From Atlantibacter hermannii (GTDB lineage: Bacteria; Pseudomonadota; Gammaproteobacteria; Enterobacterales; Enterobacteriaceae), in the NCBI RefSeq assembly GCF_009907385.1, contig NZ_JAAATR010000026.1, forward strand, positions 1 through 64,000: a stretch of DNA of 64,000 nt, given 5' to 3'. Position 1 is the first letter of the stretch; every line of letters starts with the position of its first letter. A program made the position numbers and the translations under genes. The notes below the pieces were generated by a model. That model saw only the letters and a program-made list of their open reading frames with translations. It was not told the DNA's origin and ran no database searches. This document shows positions 7,962 through 19,736 of this stretch, in pieces.

Positions 7962-8306
7962 ATGGAACTACCCGCTCAGGTTATTGAAACCATTACCGGC
8001 TGGATTGATGACAATTTGCATAAACCGCTGCGCATTGATGAAATCGCGCGTCACGCGGGCTATTCAAAATGGCATTTGCAGCGGCTCTTTCAGCATCACA
8101 CCGGCGAAAGTCTCGGGCGCTACATCCGCGAGAAAAAGCTGCGGCTGGCGGCGCAGGATTTACGCAGTACCGACGCGCGCGTGCTGGATATCTCCCTGAA
8201 ATACGGCTTTGAATCCCAGCAATCGTTTACCCGGCTGTTTACCCGTAAATTCAATATGTCGCCGGGTAACTATCGCCGTCATGGCGGCGACAGCGCCATC
8301 CATTAG
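7962..8306 (+). CDS. ramA: RamA, AraC/XylS-family activator of efflux genes
   Basis: 114 residues consisting almost entirely of the two helix-turn-helix AraC domain, as in MarA, SoxS and RamA. The stretches IDEIARHAGYSKWHLQRLF and SLGRYIREKKL match RamA closely; the second helix-turn-helix is in YGFESQQSFTRLFTRKF. RamA activates acrAB, tolC, micF and other marbox promoters and gives multidrug tolerance when overproduced. The ATG is preceded by AAAGGGGAAC, a good ribosome site. It is controlled by the RamR operator upstream. The long leader (about 140 bases from the predicted start site) resembles other enterics, where small transcripts have been reported here. Confidence 0.93.
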   Translation: MELPAQVIETITGWIDDNLHKPLRIDEIARHAGYSKWHLQRLFQHHTGESLGRYIREKKLRLAAQDLRSTDARVLDISLKYGFESQQSFTRLFTRKFNMSPGNYRRHGGDSAIH

Positions 8307-8372
8307 CGCCACGGTTTGCAAGGCCCGACAAATTCCCGGACAATGCCCGTTTTAACTCGGGCGTAACATCCA

Positions 8373-8624
8373 ATGAAACATCCACTCGAAACGCTGGTGA
8401 CCGCAGGCGGTATTTTGCTGCTGGCTTTTCTCTCCTGCCTGCTGCTGCCCGCGCCTGCGCTGACGGTGTCGCTGGCAAAACAGCTAATGGAGACCTTCCA
8501 TCTGGTGGACTTAAACCAGCTTTACACCCTTATCTTCTGTATCTGGTTTTTACTGCTGGGCGCGCTGGAATATGTCGTTATTCGCTTTATCTGGCGGCGC
8601 TGGTTTTCCATCGAACGCATCTAG
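8373..8624 (+). CDS. ybdJ: YbdJ, DUF1158 inner-membrane protein
   Basis: 83 residues with two hydrophobic segments (about 9-30 and 48-70) and a basic C-terminus, IRFIWRRWFSIERI. This matches the small YbdJ (DUF1158) family, whose function is unknown. It follows ramA, as in Salmonella. In E. coli ybdJ is next to ybdK; here lacI, lacZ and a chemoreceptor separate them. It ends one base before the lacI stop codon, which lies on the other strand. Confidence 0.85.
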   Translation: MKHPLETLVTAGGILLLAFLSCLLLPAPALTVSLAKQLMETFHLVDLNQLYTLIFCIWFLLLGALEYVVIRFIWRRWFSIERI

Positions 8625-9665
8625 CTACAGTTGACGGGCAAGCGCTTTGATCCGGGCGATCAGCGCATCGCGCGGCGCGGCGATGGATTTCGGCGCGGTG
8701 GATTGCCGGACGATCAGCCGCGTCGGCAGGCGATGATGGCGACGCGCGGGCTCGGCTAACAGTGCGACGGCGCGCTCGCCCAGCAGGTGGAAATCCTGCG
8801 CCACCGTGGTCAGCGTCGGCTGGAAATACTGGCTGTCCGGCGTATCGTCGTAGCCGGTGACAGAAATCTCCCGGCGGTCCATCTGCGCCAGCGCGCTTAA
8901 TACCCCCAGCGCCATCTGATCGTTTGCCACCACAATCGCCGACAGCGTCGGCTGCTGCGCCAGCATCTCCACGGTGCGGATAAACCCGCTGCCCGCGCTC
9001 CAGTCGCCGAATGCGGTAATGGCCTGATGGCCGCCGTTGCGGTGCAGCGCATCGCGCCAGGCATGCAGCCGCAGCCGGGCCGAAATGGCGCTCTCCGGCC
9101 CGGCTAAAAAACCAAACTCCCGATGCCCTGAATCCCACAGATGGTCGATGGTGGCCCGGCAGCCCTGCTGGTGGTCGAACAACAAACTGGCGACCTCGCT
9201 GTCCGGCGGCACATCGAGAAACAGGCAGTGGATATCCGGGTTTTCCCGCGCCAGCTGTTCCGCCATTGCGCTCTCGAGCGGCAGGTTGACGATCGCGCCG
9301 CCAATATTCTGCGCCCGGCACTCCGCCAGCGCCGCCTGCAACGCCCCGTAATCCGCCTGACTGAGCATCGCGATGGACACGTCCAGCCCGCGAGCCTGGG
9401 CGTGGGTTTTCACCGACGCAGCGATTTGCGACGGAGCATGTAGCGTTAGCGACGCGCTGATCAGGCCGATAGCGGGCAGCACTTTCCCGGCCAGCAGCTG
9501 AGCGGAGCGGTTCGGCACGTAGTGCAGATCGCGCATCGCCTTGTGCACCGCGTCCTGGGTGCGTGCCGCCACTTTATTCGGGCTGTTCAATACCCGCGAA
9601 ACGGTTTGCAGAGAGACGCCAGCGGCTCTGGCGACATCATCAAGGGTGGCGACGCGTCGGGTCAT
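8625..9665 (-). CDS. lacI: LacI-family repressor of the adjacent lacZ
   Basis: 346 residues. The N-terminal helix-turn-helix and hinge (TLDDVARAAGVSLQTVSRV, then YVPNRSAQLLAG) align closely with E. coli LacI. The recognition helix carries L-Q-R where E. coli LacI has Y-Q-R at the base-contacting positions, so operator preference may differ. The periplasmic-binding-protein-like sensor domain follows (about residues 60-330). The ATG at 9665 starts the conserved region. Divergent from lacZ, with operator-like repeats between them. The C-terminus (ARIKALARQL) resembles the LacI tetramerisation helix. Confidence 0.85.
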   Translation of the reverse strand: MTRRVATLDDVARAAGVSLQTVSRVLNSPNKVAARTQDAVHKAMRDLHYVPNRSAQLLAGKVLPAIGLISASLTLHAPSQIAASVKTHAQARGLDVSIAMLSQADYGALQAALAECRAQNIGGAIVNLPLESAMAEQLARENPDIHCLFLDVPPDSEVASLLFDHQQGCRATIDHLWDSGHREFGFLAGPESAISARLRLHAWRDALHRNGGHQAITAFGDWSAGSGFIRTVEMLAQQPTLSAIVVANDQMALGVLSALAQMDRREISVTGYDDTPDSQYFQPTLTTVAQDFHLLGERAVALLAEPARRHHRLPTRLIVRQSTAPKSIAAPRDALIARIKALARQL

Positions 9666-9680
9666 GGTGTTTTCCTGAGC

Positions 9681-9724
9681 AAAATGTCGTGCGTTAACAC
9701 GCAATGAGTGGGGTACGACATTTT
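9681..9724. promoter_or_regulatory. Nested palindrome upstream of lacI
   Basis: AAAATGTCGT (9681-9690) and ACGACATTTT (9715-9724) form a perfect 10-base inverted repeat. Inside it lies a second perfect inverted repeat, TGCGT-TAAC-ACGCA (9690-9703). The left arm continues into ATGTCGTGCGT (9684-9694), which recurs with one change just before lacZ. This looks like a repressor operator cluster for the local LacI; the assignment is inferred from pattern only. Confidence 0.55.
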
Positions 9725-9814
9725 ACCCGCTTTATCCGCCATTTCTGTGAGGGCCGCCGGAGAGTTGCTGCGCGGTTATTGCTGAAAACGCGCCATTACG
9801 CGATAACGGTCGCT

Positions 9815-12942
<3,128 letters not shown>

Positions 12943-12946
12943 TCCT

Positions 12947-12974
12947 GAAAACGTCGCCCCGCGCAGGGCGACGT
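12947..12974 (-). terminator. Terminator hairpin between lacZ and the chemoreceptor
   Basis: ACGTCGCCC (12951-12959) and GGGCGACGT (12966-12974) form a perfect 9-base stem. Read on the minus strand, it follows the chemoreceptor stop directly and ends in TTTTC. It may also limit read-through from lacZ. Confidence 0.7.
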
Positions 12975-12977
12975 GGT

Positions 12978-14882
12978 TCATGCCACAAAGCGATCGACTA
13001 ATTCCGTCATGGCGGCGCTTTGCTGATCCAGACTCAGGCTTTCGCTGGCGGCCTGGGAGACCAGCGCGGCGTTTTGCTGGGTCACCTGTTCCAGCTGGCT
13101 CAGCGCCAGATGCACCTGGGCGACGCCCAGCGACTGTTCCCCGGCGGCGCGGGCGATATCGCTGATGTAATCGCGCATCCGGTCGCTCTGCTCGGCGGCC
13201 AGCTGCAACGCTTTGCCGGAAGCGGTGACCCGATCCACCCCCTCGCCAATCTTCGCCATATTCTCATTCACCAGCTCGCGGATTTGCTGCGCCTGAGTGG
13301 CGCAGCGCTGCGACAGGTTGCGCACTTCCGTCGCCACCACGGCGAAACCGCGCCCGGCTTCTCCGGCGCGCGCCGCTTCCACCGCCGCATTCAGCGCCAG
13401 CAGGTTGGTCTGGAACGAGATATCGTCAATCGACTTAATGATGCTGGAAATCTGCTCGCTGGAGGCGCGGATCGCTTCCATACTCTGGCTGGCCTGCGCC
13501 GCCACGGTATTGGCCTGGCTGACCTCCTGCTGCATGGCGAGGGTCAGTTTTTCGGCTTCGCGGGCGTTGTCCGCCGTCAGGTTGATGGTGGTGGAGATCT
13601 GCTCCATGCTGGCGGCGGTTTCCACCAGCGAGGCCGCCTGTTCATCGGTGCGCTGGGCCAGGTTCTGATTGCCGTCGGCAATGTTGGCGCTGGCGTGGCG
13701 CAGCACTGTGGCGCCGGATTTAATCTCGCTGACGATATGCTGAATATTTTCGATAGCGTGGTTATAGGCACGATTGAGCGACGACAGCTCATCACTGCCG
13801 GGCACCGTCAGGCGACGGGTTAAATCGCCCTCCATCTCGGCAATTTCCCGCAGCGTCGATCGCAACTGACGGTGAATGCTGCGCGCGACAATCGCGGCAA
13901 TAGTGAGCGCCACGATCAGCGCCAGCAGGCTGACAGCCAGGAAGCGCAGCCAGGCGGCGTGCGCCTCATCCGCCAGCCGCGCGGCGGTGGTCAGCAGGTT
14001 GCTGGCAGCGGCGTCCTCCCGGGTTTTTAAAATTTCGATGCGCTGGGTCTGAATGGCGAACCAGGTGGTGGCCTGCACGCCAAACCCGCCTGCGTCGGCT
14101 TTGGCGATAGCCGCATCACGCAGGGCCAGCGCGTCGGCGGCTTTCGGCTGCGCCAGCGCAGCATCCAGCGCCCGGGCCTGATCCGGGGTGAGGAAACGCC
14201 GCGCCGCATTCAGCCACGCCTCCTGTTTGCCGACCACATTGCTCAGGCGTTGAAACTGGCCGGGGGCAAACTGGTCGGCGGAAAAAATATTCGCTAACAG
14301 CGCGCGCTCAATTCCGGCCTGCTCTTTGGCATTCAGCAGGCTGAAATAACCTGCCAGCTGATTGACTATTTCGCCGGACGGGGAGAGATGGCTGATATCG
14401 GAAACAATATTCAATAAGGTGGTGACGCTCTCGGTGTAATTCGCCAGCGCGCGATTGGTTTCAATGGCGATATCGCTGACCTGCTGGCGCAGAGCGGTAA
14501 ATTGCTGGCGGGTTTGTTCAAAACGCGCCAGCGCATCGGCGACATGCCCGGAAAGAATCGTGCCGTCGAGGCGGGTAAACGCCCGATCAAAACGCGTCAG
14601 CGCCTGGTCGGTTAACTGACGCTGGGCCGCCAGTTCATCGCGAAATCCCTGGCCTTTTGCGCCGAGGTAGCCAGCGCTCATTCCGCGCTCTTTCTGCAGT
14701 TCGTGGACCACTTCCCCGGCTTTAATGGCAAGCTGAGTCAGGGTCGCCATATTTTCCATCTGCCTTTGCGCCGCCACGCGCCCGGCAATCCCGGAACCTC
14801 CCAGCCACAATAGCGCCAGCAATAATGGCAACAGCGCGATGAATAATTTCATTTTCATCGAAATACGATATATCCATAACAT
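12978..14882 (-). CDS. Methyl-accepting chemotaxis protein with NIT sensor domain
   Basis: 634 residues. A transmembrane helix (about 12-34) is followed by a periplasmic domain with ELQKERGMSAGYLG near residue 60, the hallmark of the NIT (nitrate/nitrite-sensing) domain. A second transmembrane helix (about 305-330), a HAMP region and a full signalling domain follow, with the conserved hairpin tip EAARAGEAGRGFAVVATEV. The protein ends at LVDRFVA without the C-terminal pentapeptide that tethers CheR/CheB in major receptors. It therefore probably depends on other receptors for adaptation. The ligand is unknown; NIT domains in relatives sense nitrate or nitrite. Lying beside lacIZ could be chance. 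It implies a motile host. Confidence 0.9.
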   Translation of the reverse strand: MLWIYRISMKMKLFIALLPLLLALLWLGGSGIAGRVAAQRQMENMATLTQLAIKAGEVVHELQKERGMSAGYLGAKGQGFRDELAAQRQLTDQALTRFDRAFTRLDGTILSGHVADALARFEQTRQQFTALRQQVSDIAIETNRALANYTESVTTLLNIVSDISHLSPSGEIVNQLAGYFSLLNAKEQAGIERALLANIFSADQFAPGQFQRLSNVVGKQEAWLNAARRFLTPDQARALDAALAQPKAADALALRDAAIAKADAGGFGVQATTWFAIQTQRIEILKTREDAAASNLLTTAARLADEAHAAWLRFLAVSLLALIVALTIAAIVARSIHRQLRSTLREIAEMEGDLTRRLTVPGSDELSSLNRAYNHAIENIQHIVSEIKSGATVLRHASANIADGNQNLAQRTDEQAASLVETAASMEQISTTINLTADNAREAEKLTLAMQQEVSQANTVAAQASQSMEAIRASSEQISSIIKSIDDISFQTNLLALNAAVEAARAGEAGRGFAVVATEVRNLSQRCATQAQQIRELVNENMAKIGEGVDRVTASGKALQLAAEQSDRMRDYISDIARAAGEQSLGVAQVHLALSQLEQVTQQNAALVSQAASESLSLDQQSAAMTELVDRFVA

Positions 14883-15105
14883 GGAAGTTTCCCTCTAATA
14901 ATGGCAGGTTGATTTAAGGCTTATCGGAGGGAGGATTTATTTACTTTAGCGCTAATGGCGCAGCTATCAGAAATTCCATTTGATGGCATATTTTGAATAA
15001 CTCTTTAGAGTTATTTTGGCGATCCAGATTAATAAAGCATGCGTTATTTATCGGCTTGTGAATAATCGTTTTCGACGGTAATTAATAAATTAGAAATAAT
15101 TTTTG

Positions 15106-15137
15106 CTTATGCCTGGAAAGGGTATTCCAGGCATAAG
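15106..15137 (-). other. 13-bp perfect hairpin downstream of ybdK
   Basis: CTTATGCCTGGAA (15106-15118) and its exact complement (15125-15137) enclose a 6-base loop, 9 bases after the ybdK stop. There is no T-run on the minus strand after the stem, so it is not a standard intrinsic terminator. It may protect the ybdK mRNA 3' end. The remaining gap up to 14882 is AT-rich and contains nothing else I can assign. Confidence 0.6.
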
Positions 15138-15146
15138 ACAACGTTA

Positions 15147-16268
15147 TTACAGCGGGGCTGCCCAAATTTCCGTCATTCGCCTGACCATTTCCGACAGCAC
15201 GCCGCCGTTGGCGATAAACTCGCGCATCAGCGCCGCGTCGCTGTGGTTGGTGCGCACGATTTGCTCGATATCCAGCAGCGCGCTTTCGCCGTTGAGGCGC
15301 TGGGCGTAAGGCATCAGTATCGGGATATGGCGCAGAATGTCGTCGGCAATCGAAGAATGCTCACCGGTACAGACATCGGTCAAGGTGCCCTTCAGGCCGT
15401 AGCGACATGCCTGGAAGCGGTTAAAGCGATACAGCAAATAGTCGTCGCGCTGCGGCCTGAACGGGCGCTCCTCCAGCAGCCAGTTGGCCAGCGCCTGAAG
15501 GAAGCCGGCAACATTGATCGCGCGCGTCATGGTCAGCGGCGTATCCATCACCCGCACCTCCACGGTGCCGAAGCCGGGGCTGGGGCGGATATCCCAGTGC
15601 AAATCCTTAATCGACTCAATGATCCGGCTGCGTTCCAGATGGTGATACATGGTCTCGAACTGCTGCCAGTTTTCAACAAACGGCGCGGGACCGTTATCCG
15701 GGAAGGCGGAAAAAATGTTCAGCCGCGAGGAGGCAAACTGGGTGTCGGTGCCCTGGATCCACGGCGACGCGGCGCACAGGGCGATGACGTGCGGCACGAA
15801 ACGCGACAAACCGTGCAGCAGATAAATCGCATCATCGCCGTTGCGACAGCCAATATGCACATGCTGACCAAATACCGTGGCCTGCTGCATCAGGTAACCG
15901 AAGCTTTCCAGAGTGCGGGTGTAGCGCTCGCTCTTGCAAATCTCCTGGCGCTGCCATTTTTGATACGGGTGCGTCCCGCCGCCGCAAATCGCCAGATGGT
16001 GGCGGCCCGCAACGGCCAGAATCACCTGCTGTAGCGCGGAAAACTGGCTGCTGGCCTGGTGAATGTCTTTGCACACCCCCGTGGCGATCTCCAGCATGCT
16101 TTCGGTGATGTCGTGTTTAACTTCCCCCGCGCGAATCTGGCCCGCAATTTCATCAATCAACGTAGAGGAGTCCTGACTCAAATCCCAGCCTGGCGGCGTG
16201 ACGATTTGCAGTTCAAGCTCAATCCCCAGAGTATAGGGTTCGGAAGCGGTAAAAGGCGTAAGAGGCAT
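15147..16268 (-). CDS. ybdK: YbdK, carboxylate-amine ligase (weak glutamate-cysteine ligase)
   Basis: 373 residues, the usual length for YbdK of the GCS2 family. Recognisable stretches are [11 protein letters not shown] near the start (metal/ATP-binding glutamates), [13 protein letters not shown] in the middle and [11 protein letters not shown], which matches the family's late conserved segment. E. coli YbdK has low glutamate-cysteine ligase activity in vitro; its natural substrate is unclear. Transcribed alone on the minus strand. Confidence 0.93.
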   Translation of the reverse strand: MPLTPFTASEPYTLGIELELQIVTPPGWDLSQDSSTLIDEIAGQIRAGEVKHDITESMLEIATGVCKDIHQASSQFSALQQVILAVAGRHHLAICGGGTHPYQKWQRQEICKSERYTRTLESFGYLMQQATVFGQHVHIGCRNGDDAIYLLHGLSRFVPHVIALCAASPWIQGTDTQFASSRLNIFSAFPDNGPAPFVENWQQFETMYHHLERSRIIESIKDLHWDIRPSPGFGTVEVRVMDTPLTMTRAINVAGFLQALANWLLEERPFRPQRDDYLLYRFNRFQACRYGLKGTLTDVCTGEHSSIADDILRHIPILMPYAQRLNGESALLDIEQIVRTNHSDAALMREFIANGGVLSEMVRRMTEIWAAPL

Positions 16269-16474
16269 AGTGGCTCACTTTTTCAGGCGTTAACCTTAAA
16301 AAGTATAGCCAGCAGGGGAAATGTTACAGCTGAAAGACATGTCTGAAAAACATGGCATTTCAGGGCGGCAGAAAGCGAGGGCGCTAATTTTGCGCGCCGG
16401 TTGGCCCTTTATTGATTTATCCCTTGTATGATTAATGCCTTTCCATTACAGCGCTCATTTACCCGGAGAAATCT

Positions 16475-17182
16475 ATGCCCGAAATTAACGCTTATGGTCA
16501 GCCGGTCGGCGATGTGGTTCCCGGCTGGCAAGGCGCGCAGCCGTTGCCCCGCACGCCGCTTCAGGGGCGGGCCTGCCGGCTGGAGCCGTTGAATGCCGAA
16601 CGGCACAGCGACGACCTGTTTCTGGACTACCAGCAGGCGGCGGACGATCGCGACTGGACGTGGCTCGGCGCATCGCGGCCCGATACCCGCCAGGCGACGT
16701 GGCACTGGGTTCAGGGCAAAATCGCGGATGACAGCCTGATCCCCTGGGCGGTCGTTGACCAGGCCAGCGGGCGGGCGGTGGGCGTGGTGTGCTTTATGCG
16801 CATCGACCCGGTCAATGGGGTGGTGGAAATCGGCCACGTCACCTGGTCGCCGAAGATGAAACGCACCCTGATGAGCACCGAGGCGCAGTGGCTGCTCTTA
16901 ACGGCGGCTTTTGGCGCAGGCTATCGCCGGGTGGAATGGAAATGCGACTCGCTGAACGCCGCCTCTCGCGCGGCGGCAGAGCGTCTGGGATTCAGCTGGG
17001 AAGGGCGCTTTCGTCAGGCGATGGTCAGAAACGGCCGCAACCGGGATACCGACTGGTTATCGATGTTAGACAGCGAATGGCCGCGCATCAATGCCGCGCT
17101 AACCCGCTGGCTGGCGGTGGATAATTATGATGCGAACGGCGGGCAGATACAGCGGTTAGGGGATTTACTGGCGGCGGAGTGA
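16475..17182 (+). CDS. GNAT-family N-acetyltransferase (RimJ/RimL type)
   Basis: 235 residues. The GNAT core spans roughly residues 30-195, with the acceptor-side strand GVVEIGHVTWSP and the C-terminal strand-helix VEWKCDSLNAASRAAAERLGF, typical of RimJ/RimL-type enzymes acting on protein N-termini or small amines. The early region PLQGRACRLEPL is also standard for this subgroup. The ATG has a GGAGAAA ribosome site. Single gene convergent with the M20 peptidase; substrate unknown. Confidence 0.85.
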   Translation: MPEINAYGQPVGDVVPGWQGAQPLPRTPLQGRACRLEPLNAERHSDDLFLDYQQAADDRDWTWLGASRPDTRQATWHWVQGKIADDSLIPWAVVDQASGRAVGVVCFMRIDPVNGVVEIGHVTWSPKMKRTLMSTEAQWLLLTAAFGAGYRRVEWKCDSLNAASRAAAERLGFSWEGRFRQAMVRNGRNRDTDWLSMLDSEWPRINAALTRWLAVDNYDANGGQIQRLGDLLAAE

Positions 17183-17190
17183 CAACGAAA

Positions 17191-17225
17191 ATCCCGTACC
17201 CGGCCAGAACCGGATACGGGGAAAG
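17191..17225. terminator. Bidirectional terminator between the GNAT and M20 genes
   Basis: CCCGTACCCGG (17193-17203) pairs with CCGGATACGGG (17210-17220), with one mismatch. On the minus strand the stem is followed by ATTTTCG, so it most clearly ends the M20 peptidase operon. It lies 10 bases after the GNAT stop. Confidence 0.65.
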
Positions 17226-17228
17226 TCA

Positions 17229-18341
17229 TTACAACATACTGACCACGCGACGCAGCAGGCGGATGCGCGGTTCCACCGAGGCGATCTCCAGATATTCGGC
17301 AGGGCTGTGGAAGCCCGCGCCAATCGGGCCAAAACCATCCAGCGTCGGAATGCCCAGCGCGGAGGTGTAGTTGGCATCGCTGCCGCCGCCGACCGCTTTC
17401 CAGCTGATCGCCACGCCTTCCTGCTCACCGGCGTGTTCGACGAGCTTCATCAGCGCTTCGGTTTGCGCGTTGATCGCCATGGCCGGTTTATGGTTCCGGC
17501 GGGTAATCGTGGTGGTCACACCGTCCATAAAGCCTTTTTCGCACAGCGCGTGCAGGGCGCGATTAACCCGCTCATCTTCACTGTTCTCCCAGAAGCGCAG
17601 ATCGACTTCCGCTTTCGCCCAGGATGCGACGATATTCGAGGCGTCGCCGCCGCTGACCACGCCGACGTTGAGCGTGGTGCCGCGTTCCGGGTCCGCCAGC
17701 GCGTTGATCGCCAGGATACTGTGCGCCAGCGCGGTCACCGCCGAACGGCCTTTTTCCGGATCGTTGCCCGCGTGGGCCGCAACGCCGGTAAAGGTCAGTT
17801 CATAACCCGCCAGCCCCTTGCGGGCGTTGACCAGCGAACCGTCCGCCCGCGCCGCTTCGCACACCAGCACGTGACGCGAGCGCTCCGCCAGCTCCCCCAG
17901 CCACTGGTGGGAATGCACCGAGCCGGTCTCTTCATCCGGGTTCATGGCGACGGCAATCGACAGGCGTTGCAGGCGGTTTTTCTCCATCCCACGCATCGCC
18001 CAAAGTATATTCAGCAGACCGCTCTTCATATCTGACGCGCCCGGGCCGTAGATGCGCGTCTCGTCCTGGCTCATCGGGCGCTGCGCCACGGTTCCGGCGG
18101 GGAATACGGTATCCAGGTGGCCGATCAGCAGCACATCAAAATGGGTGGCGTGAGGCTTGTTGGTCACCAGCACGCCCGGCCCTACCGCAGTGCCCAGATC
18201 GACTTTCTCGCACTGCCAGCCCTCTTTTGCCCAGAACGACGCCAGAATATCCGCCACCTGTGCCACGCCCTCAGTCGTCCCGGTGCCGCAGTCAACGTTA
18301 ACTAACTGACGCAGCTCGTCAGTCCATAATTTCAAATCCAT
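17229..18341 (-). CDS. M20-family metallopeptidase (CPG2-like)
   Basis: 370 residues. The two-zinc centre of M20 peptidases is visible: GHLDTVFP (His and Asp, near residue 77), GASDMKSG (bridging Asp), PDEETGS (catalytic and ligand Glu) and FHSPAEYL (final His) near the C-terminus. The lid/dimerisation domain lies between, including GVAAHAGNDPEKG. Closest characterised type is glutamate carboxypeptidase G2, which cleaves C-terminal Glu from acylated peptides or folates. It is the last gene of an operon with the YjiH/YjiG carrier, 10 bases after yjiG, which suggests import and cleavage of an acyl-amino acid or dipeptide. A strong AAGGAGAG ribosome site precedes the ATG. Confidence 0.87.
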   Translation of the reverse strand: MDLKLWTDELRQLVNVDCGTGTTEGVAQVADILASFWAKEGWQCEKVDLGTAVGPGVLVTNKPHATHFDVLLIGHLDTVFPAGTVAQRPMSQDETRIYGPGASDMKSGLLNILWAMRGMEKNRLQRLSIAVAMNPDEETGSVHSHQWLGELAERSRHVLVCEAARADGSLVNARKGLAGYELTFTGVAAHAGNDPEKGRSAVTALAHSILAINALADPERGTTLNVGVVSGGDASNIVASWAKAEVDLRFWENSEDERVNRALHALCEKGFMDGVTTTITRRNHKPAMAINAQTEALMKLVEHAGEQEGVAISWKAVGGGSDANYTSALGIPTLDGFGPIGAGFHSPAEYLEIASVEPRIRLLRRVVSML

Positions 18342-18351
18342 TTGTCTCTCC

Positions 18352-18819
18352 TTAAATAATCACGCGCATAAGCAGCATGGCGATAAACGCATTGAGCACA
18401 GAGATAGCGATCATCAGCGGAATACGTTTGGCGCGGGTGCCAATCACGCCGAGGATGCGCCCGAGATACTGCACCTGCGAGCCCATTAAATAGATAGCCG
18501 GGGCGAGGATCGCCAGGTGCTCGCCGGTAATAATGCCTTTTTCAAACAGGCCGATGGCGACGCCGATCCCGCCGCCCATCGACATCCAGCCGCCAATCAG
18601 CACCGCAGCGGCTTCGCCCGGCAGGCCGAACAGCCCCATCAGCGGGGCGAACACCATGCCCAGCCCTTTTAGCGCGCCGGTGATTTCCAGCGCCTTGATG
18701 ATGATAAAAGCCATGACAACGTTAGGCAGCGTGCTGGACGTGGCGATGCCCCAGCCCTTGCGCGCGCCTTCTACAAACACATCGGTGATAACCGGTTTGG
18801 CATTTCCCTGCGCACTCAT
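18352..18819 (-). CDS. yjiG: YjiG-family membrane protein (nucleoside-recognition/Gate domain)
   Basis: 155 residues with about four hydrophobic segments. The stretch GKGIATSSTLPNVVMAFIIIKAL in part, and LIGGWMSMGGGIGVAIGLFE, match YjiG, a SpmB-like half of a two-part carrier. It overlaps the yjiH stop by 4 bases (ATGA), as expected for subunits made together. In E. coli yjiH-yjiG lie next to iadA (isoaspartyl dipeptidase); here the partner is an M20 peptidase instead. Confidence 0.83.
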   Translation of the reverse strand: MSAQGNAKPVITDVFVEGARKGWGIATSSTLPNVVMAFIIIKALEITGALKGLGMVFAPLMGLFGLPGEAAAVLIGGWMSMGGGIGVAIGLFEKGIITGEHLAILAPAIYLMGSQVQYLGRILGVIGTRAKRIPLMIAISVLNAFIAMLLMRVII

Positions 18820-19538
18820 GATGCTTCTCCCTGGGTATCCAGACGCTGTTGGGCTTTGTTACCGCTGAGTTTGAGGATCAGGCGCAGTATATTCGCGCCA
18901 ACGATTTTCATCATAAACATCACCGCCACGCAGGCGCCGATGGAGGCAGGCACCGCCGTGGTGCCGTCAGCCGCCACCAGGGTAAACAGCACCGCGCCGG
19001 AGGAGAAGAAGTTAGTGATCATCGCGCCCGCGGAGAACTGGAACATGGCGAAAATGTCCTTTTCGCGCTCGGTGATTTGCCCTTCATCGGCCAGGTTGCG
19101 GGTTAACGACGCGCCAACATCCGTGCTTTGCAGGCTGCCGATCAGCGCCAGCCCGGCGGTGCCGGGGATGCCCAGCAGCGGGCGCAGCAGCGGAGTGAGC
19201 AGCCGTCTTGCGGCCCGAAGCGCGCCGTAGTGTTCCAGCACGTTAATCATGCCCAGCGCGAACATCACGGCAGGAATCAGCCCCAGCGCAAACAGAAAGC
19301 CGTCCATCGCCCCATGACCGCCGGTGCCGCGAAACGCGCTGGTGGCGGTGACCAGCTCATCGCCGTTCAGGCTGACTTTGCTGACCACTTTGCCGAATGC
19401 GCCGTTCAGGGTGGTGAAATCAAACACCCCGTACCACTCTTTCCCTCCCAATAATCCTGAAAAGAACACCGCCGCGAACGCCAGCGCGATATACGCGCCG
19501 ATGCCCGGACGATTGTCCTGCGTATCGAACTTATCCAT
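18816..19538 (-). CDS. yjiH: YjiH-family membrane protein (nucleoside-recognition/Gate domain)
   Basis: 240 residues with about six hydrophobic segments. The motifs GTAGLALIGSLQSTDVGASLTR and FSAGAMITNFFSSGAVLF (each given in part) are typical of the Gate-domain half-carrier YjiH. First gene of the minus-strand operon yjiH-yjiG-M20 peptidase. With YjiG it probably forms an inner-membrane carrier for peptides or acyl-amino acids cleaved by the peptidase; this is inferred from context. Confidence 0.83.
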   Translation of the reverse strand: MDKFDTQDNRPGIGAYIALAFAAVFFSGLLGGKEWYGVFDFTTLNGAFGKVVSKVSLNGDELVTATSAFRGTGGHGAMDGFLFALGLIPAVMFALGMINVLEHYGALRAARRLLTPLLRPLLGIPGTAGLALIGSLQSTDVGASLTRNLADEGQITEREKDIFAMFQFSAGAMITNFFSSGAVLFTLVAADGTTAVPASIGACVAVMFMMKIVGANILRLILKLSGNKAQQRLDTQGEAS

Positions 19539-19736
19539 TTCATTTTCCTTGTGTTTACACGCGAACGCCTCGCCGCCGTATCATTACCGGCCGATCCTCA
19601 GGAAAAAATGACGGTAGTCATGTTTATTGTGTGGTTATTAGGGTGGGTGTCGGTTCTGTGAGGCTGCGCATTTAAGATAACGCATTCCAGTATCGGGTTT
19701 TTTCACCTGAAATTGACGTTTTATGTCGTGATGGCG

